A DNA stretch of 64,000 nucleotides from Halapricum hydrolyticum. GTDB lineage: Archaea > Halobacteriota > Halobacteria > Halobacteriales > Haloarculaceae. This document shows positions 61,222 to 64,000 of this stretch, one piece after another (within the stretch, counting starts at the first letter, position 1; every line of letters starts with the position of its first letter). The stretch spans positions 372,001-436,000 of the forward strand of contig JAOPKD010000001.1 in NCBI GenBank assembly GCA_025517565.1. The letters are read 5' to 3'. The position numbers were made by a program, and so were the translations under genes. The notes beneath the pieces are model-generated. The model searched no databases. It saw nothing but the letters and a program-made list of their open reading frames with translations, and was not told where the DNA came from.

Positions 61222-62745
61222 ATGCGCGCGCGGTTGGTGGCGGGATCCGGCACGCTCGCCTACGAACTCGTCGAGCGATTGGGTGACGGGAGCCGACCGC
61301 TCGTCGTCGTCAGCGACGAGGAGCGGCTGCTGGAGACTACCACTGAGAACGTGCCCGGCGCGACTGTGCGACACGGCGATCCGACCGAACCCGACACGCT
61401 CGAAGCGATCGAAACCGAACTCGAGAGCGTCCTCGCGTTCGCGGACGACCCCTCGACGACCGCCGAGATCTTGCGCGCCGCCGCGGACATCTTCCCCGAG
61501 ACGCTCCGGATCGGGTACCTCGGAGCGGAGAACACAAACGCGCGAGCGACGATCGAACGATACGCCGACCGCGTCATCGACCGGTCGACGGCCACCAGAG
61601 AGGCGATCACGAATCGGCTGAGCGAGGCCGGGAGCCGGCTCCGGAGCCTGCGGCACGTATTCACCGATATCGACGACCCGCTGGCGATCGTCATGCACGA
61701 CAACCCCGATCCGGACGCGATCGCGAGCGCACTCGCTCTCGCACGGCTCGCGAACCTGGCTGGACGCACCGCGGAGCTGTGCTATTACGGATCGATCACG
61801 CACCAGGAGAACCGGGCGTTCGTCAACCTCCTCGACATCGAGTTGCGGAACCTCGACGCCGGAGACGACCTTTCTGAATTCGGTGGGTTCGCCCTGGTCG
61901 ATCACTCCCGGCCAGGCGTCAACGACCAGTTGCCGATCGAGACGCCGATCGACATCGTCATCGACCATCATCCGCCACGAGAGCCGGTCGAGGCGGCACA
62001 CGTCGACCTGCGAAGCGACGTCGGCGCGACGAGCACGCTCCTCGTCGAGTACCTCCAGCAATCGGCGGTCCAGATCGACGAGACCGTCGCGACGGCACTG
62101 CTGTTCGGAATCCGGATCGACACCGACGAGTTTCGTCGGGAGGCCTGTCAGACCGACTTCGAGGCGGCAGCGGCACTGCTCCCGGTCGCGAACCTGGGGA
62201 CACTCCAGCGGATCGAGAACCCGAGCATGTCACCGGAAACCTTCGAGACGATCGGCTGTGCGATCCGCAATCGCACCAGGCACGGACCGGTCGTAATCAC
62301 CGGCGTCGACGACATCCAGAACCGCGACGCACTGGCACAGGCTGCCGACCGACTGCTGAACATCGAGGACGTGACGACGACACTCGTCTACGGGATCGAA
62401 GACGGCACGATCCACGTCTCGGCGCGGACGCGCGGAGCCGACCTCGACATCGGCGAGGCGCTCCGGGACGCGTTCGGACCGATCGGCAGTGCGGGCGGCC
62501 ACGCCGACATGGCCGGCGCCCAGATCGAGGCCGGGAGTTTCGAAGCGGACGGCTTCGAAGCGGACGATCGTCCACTCGTCGAGATCGTCGACGAGATCGT
62601 CACGGATCGATTTCTCGACGTGCTGCAAGCGCGCTGGAACCGGCCGATCCGGGCCGGGACCGGCGAGCAGTATCACGTCGAGGGCGAACCCGAGGATCGC
62701 GACGTGTTCGTCACCCCGCCCGACGCCGAGTCGATCGACGACTGA
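61222..62745 (+). CDS. DHH-family phosphoesterase with TrkA-N-like domain
   Basis: A 507-aa protein. The N-terminal ~130 residues form a Rossmann-like TrkA-N domain (LVAGSGTLAYELVERLG ... ADRVIDRSTA). The middle is a DHH domain with MHDNPDPDAIASALALA, LVDHSRPG and IVIDHHPP (metal-binding Asp/His sets), and the C-terminus a DHHA1 domain with SAGGHADMAGAQIEAG. Members hydrolyse small nucleotides or nanoRNA; regulatory ligand binding by the first domain is inferred. Full length. Confidence 0.88.
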   Translation: MRARLVAGSGTLAYELVERLGDGSRPLVVVSDEERLLETTTENVPGATVRHGDPTEPDTLEAIETELESVLAFADDPSTTAEILRAAADIFPETLRIGYLGAENTNARATIERYADRVIDRSTATREAITNRLSEAGSRLRSLRHVFTDIDDPLAIVMHDNPDPDAIASALALARLANLAGRTAELCYYGSITHQENRAFVNLLDIELRNLDAGDDLSEFGGFALVDHSRPGVNDQLPIETPIDIVIDHHPPREPVEAAHVDLRSDVGATSTLLVEYLQQSAVQIDETVATALLFGIRIDTDEFRREACQTDFEAAAALLPVANLGTLQRIENPSMSPETFETIGCAIRNRTRHGPVVITGVDDIQNRDALAQAADRLLNIEDVTTTLVYGIEDGTIHVSARTRGADLDIGEALRDAFGPIGSAGGHADMAGAQIEAGSFEADGFEADDRPLVEIVDEIVTDRFLDVLQARWNRPIRAGTGEQYHVEGEPEDRDVFVTPPDAESIDD

Positions 62746-62812
62746 TACGGTTTGTCGTACCGGTTTGCCGCTTCGACCGCTCCGCGGTCGATCCGGTACT
62801 GACTACAGCAAC

Positions 62813-62865
62813 CACGATAATACGGAACAGACGTATAACAGTCACGATAATACGGAACAGACGTA
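62813..62865. repeat. Direct repeat of 23 bases upstream of the CBS-ParB gene
   Basis: The same 23 bases (start CACGATAATACGGAACAGAC) lie at 62813-62835 and 62843-62865, with a 30-base period. They end 34 bases before the ATG. Confidence 0.85.
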
Positions 62866-62898
62866 CAGCGGGTCCGTCTGACGTGGGGTTTTTCAATC

Positions 62899-63735
62899 AT
62901 GGCGCCGTCAGTATCGTTGATGGCCAGTTCCGATGGGTCGCTGACAGTCGAGGAGTACATGACGCGCGAGGTCTCGACAGTCGCACCGACGGCGACAGTC
63001 GGGGACGTGGCCCGGCGGATCGCCGACAGCGACGACCACAGCGGGCTTCCGGTCACCGACGACAGCCACGTCGAGGGGTTCGTCAGCGCGAGCGATCTGC
63101 TGTTGGCCGACGACGAGACGGAGATCCGCGAGGTCATGAGCACGGATCTGCTCGTCGCTCACCCGGACATGAACCTGGACGACGCCGCTCGCGTCATCCT
63201 GCGATCGGGCATCCAGCGATTGCCCGTCGTCGACGACACCGGCGATCTCGTCGGGATCATCGCGAACACGGACGTCATCCGCAGTCAGATCGAGCGCGCG
63301 ACGCCGGACAAAGTCGAGGAACTCCAGGAAACGATCGAAGAGGTCCACAGCGTCGAGACGGACCGGGATCGTCGGCAGGTCGCGCTGTCGGAGCTCCGAC
63401 CGACACAGACCCGCGTCTACGCCGACGAGCTCGAAGGGCGGAGTTACGAACTGGAACGCGGACTGGCGGAGCCGCTAGTTGTCGTCGACAACGACGGCGA
63501 ACTCCTGCTGGTCGACGGCCACCACCGGACGACCGCAGCCAACGAACTCGGGATCGGGGAGATGGAAGCATACGTCATCAGCGTCGACAAACGCGTCGAT
63601 CTCGAGATGGCCAAAACCGCCGAAGAAGAGGACCTGAAATCGATCGACGACATCACGATCGTCGACTACGCCCGCCACCCGCTCGTCGAGACGACCGAAC
63701 GAATGGGCGGCGACGACGGCGACGACTCCGCGTGA
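62899..63735 (+). CDS. CBS-domain protein fused to a ParB-like nuclease domain
   Basis: A 278-aa protein: two CBS motifs (~15-70 EYMTREVSTVAPTATVGDVA and ~75-133 EVMSTDLLVAHPDMNLDDAA) that bind adenine nucleotides, then a ParB/Srx-like domain at ~150-235 (SELRPTQTRVYADEL ... LLLVDGHHRTTAANELGIGEM; the GHHR motif). The combination is known in archaea but has no settled function; CTP/ATP binding at GHHR is plausible. ATG 62899 and 62920 are both possible. Confidence 0.85.
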   Translation: MAPSVSLMASSDGSLTVEEYMTREVSTVAPTATVGDVARRIADSDDHSGLPVTDDSHVEGFVSASDLLLADDETEIREVMSTDLLVAHPDMNLDDAARVILRSGIQRLPVVDDTGDLVGIIANTDVIRSQIERATPDKVEELQETIEEVHSVETDRDRRQVALSELRPTQTRVYADELEGRSYELERGLAEPLVVVDNDGELLLVDGHHRTTAANELGIGEMEAYVISVDKRVDLEMAKTAEEEDLKSIDDITIVDYARHPLVETTERMGGDDGDDSA

Positions 63736-63746
63736 TCAGGACCGTT

Positions 63747-64000
63747 TCAGGAGAGTTCGGCGTCGTCGTATCGATCCGCGACGTAGGCGACCAGCAACAG
63801 CAACGCGCCCAGACCCAGGCCGATCGTCGAGACGCCGAAGATCACCATCCCGACCGGCGTCGCCGGCAGATCGACGACGAAGAACAACGTCGGGTCCATC
63901 CCCTCGGGATTGATAGTTCCGAGGATGAATCCCATGAGGGCAGCGATCGAGACGATGGCGGCGTAGACGATGTAGATCACCCGCCGCCCGGACAGACGTC
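63747..64000 (-). CDS. Small membrane protein, 5' end cut by the window (DUF7520-like)
   Basis: At least 84 codons ending YVADRYDDAELS, with two hydrophobic helices (GRRVIYIVYAAIVSIAALMGFILGTI and GMVIFGVSTIGLGLGALLLLVAYVA). The frame stays open to the right edge, so the start is probably outside; GTG 63980 is an internal option. Resembles a haloarchaeal family of unknown function (from memory). Confidence 0.7.
   Translation of the reverse strand, partial: RLSGRRVIYIVYAAIVSIAALMGFILGTINPEGMDPTLFFVVDLPATPVGMVIFGVSTIGLGLGALLLLVAYVADRYDDAELS

Overview
The window comes from a halophilic archaeon of class Halobacteria; the genus is not resolved. The support is high GC, strongly acidic proteins, archaeal genes (Cdc48/VAT, aMBF1, Dph5, Trm5, archaeosortase ArtA, a split nuoJ), and start codons about 25 nt downstream of TATA-like boxes, as expected for leaderless haloarchaeal transcripts. 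Family names are given from memory of sequence patterns; no search was run.

Layout. (1) 1-6.9 kb is housekeeping: the tail half of a complex I operon (nuoJ1-J2-K-L), a small Hsp20-like gene with cdc48, panB, a small membrane protein, a HAD phosphatase and aMBF1. (2) 7.07-12.39 kb holds tRNA-Leu(GAG), then a 4.9-kb integrated element (7409-12324) between 14-bp direct repeats, one of which is the 3' end of tRNA-Thr(CGT). It carries a tyrosine integrase, a noncoding region dense in inverted repeats, a C2H2 protein and a HUH-type Rep, so it looks like an integrated rolling-circle plasmid. (3) 12.4-17.5 kb has trm5, dph5, artA and thrS. (4) 17.6-22.7 kb is a pilin-like cluster A (five overlapping minor-pilin genes and one large convergent surface protein) without its own motor.

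(5) 22.9-33.7 kb is a second element, 10.7 kb, integrated in the 3' end of tRNA-Ala(GGC), with a 23-bp att core at both ends. It carries a NotI-like restriction enzyme with an m4C-type methyltransferase, an EVE-like protein, SWIM and winged-helix proteins, a primase-like replication protein beside about 1 kb of repeat-bearing noncoding DNA, an HsdR_N-like nuclease, TRAM and zinc-ribbon proteins, and the integrase. (6) 33.7-36.3 kb is a further accretion zone: AbrB-like and VapBC genes, a Tat-exported protein and an integrase scrap.

(7) 36.4-48.0 kb is pilin-like cluster B, colinear with cluster A but including the secretion ATPase and the TadC-like membrane platform, and ending in a large VWA surface protein. 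The tRNA-Ala element sits between the two clusters. (8) 48-64 kb is core genome: a winged-helix gene, a thioredoxin-like protein, two paralogous pairs of PQQ-propeller lipoprotein plus membrane protein around an MscS channel, an O-methyltransferase, CheC, an acyl-CoA dehydrogenase, porA-porB-lrpA1, a DHH phosphoesterase, a CBS-ParB protein and the start of a small membrane protein.

The most notable points are the paired pilin clusters separated by a mobile element, the two tRNA-targeted elements with different replication genes, the NotI-like restriction module, and a decayed tRNA-Ala copy with two insertions at the right end of the larger element.
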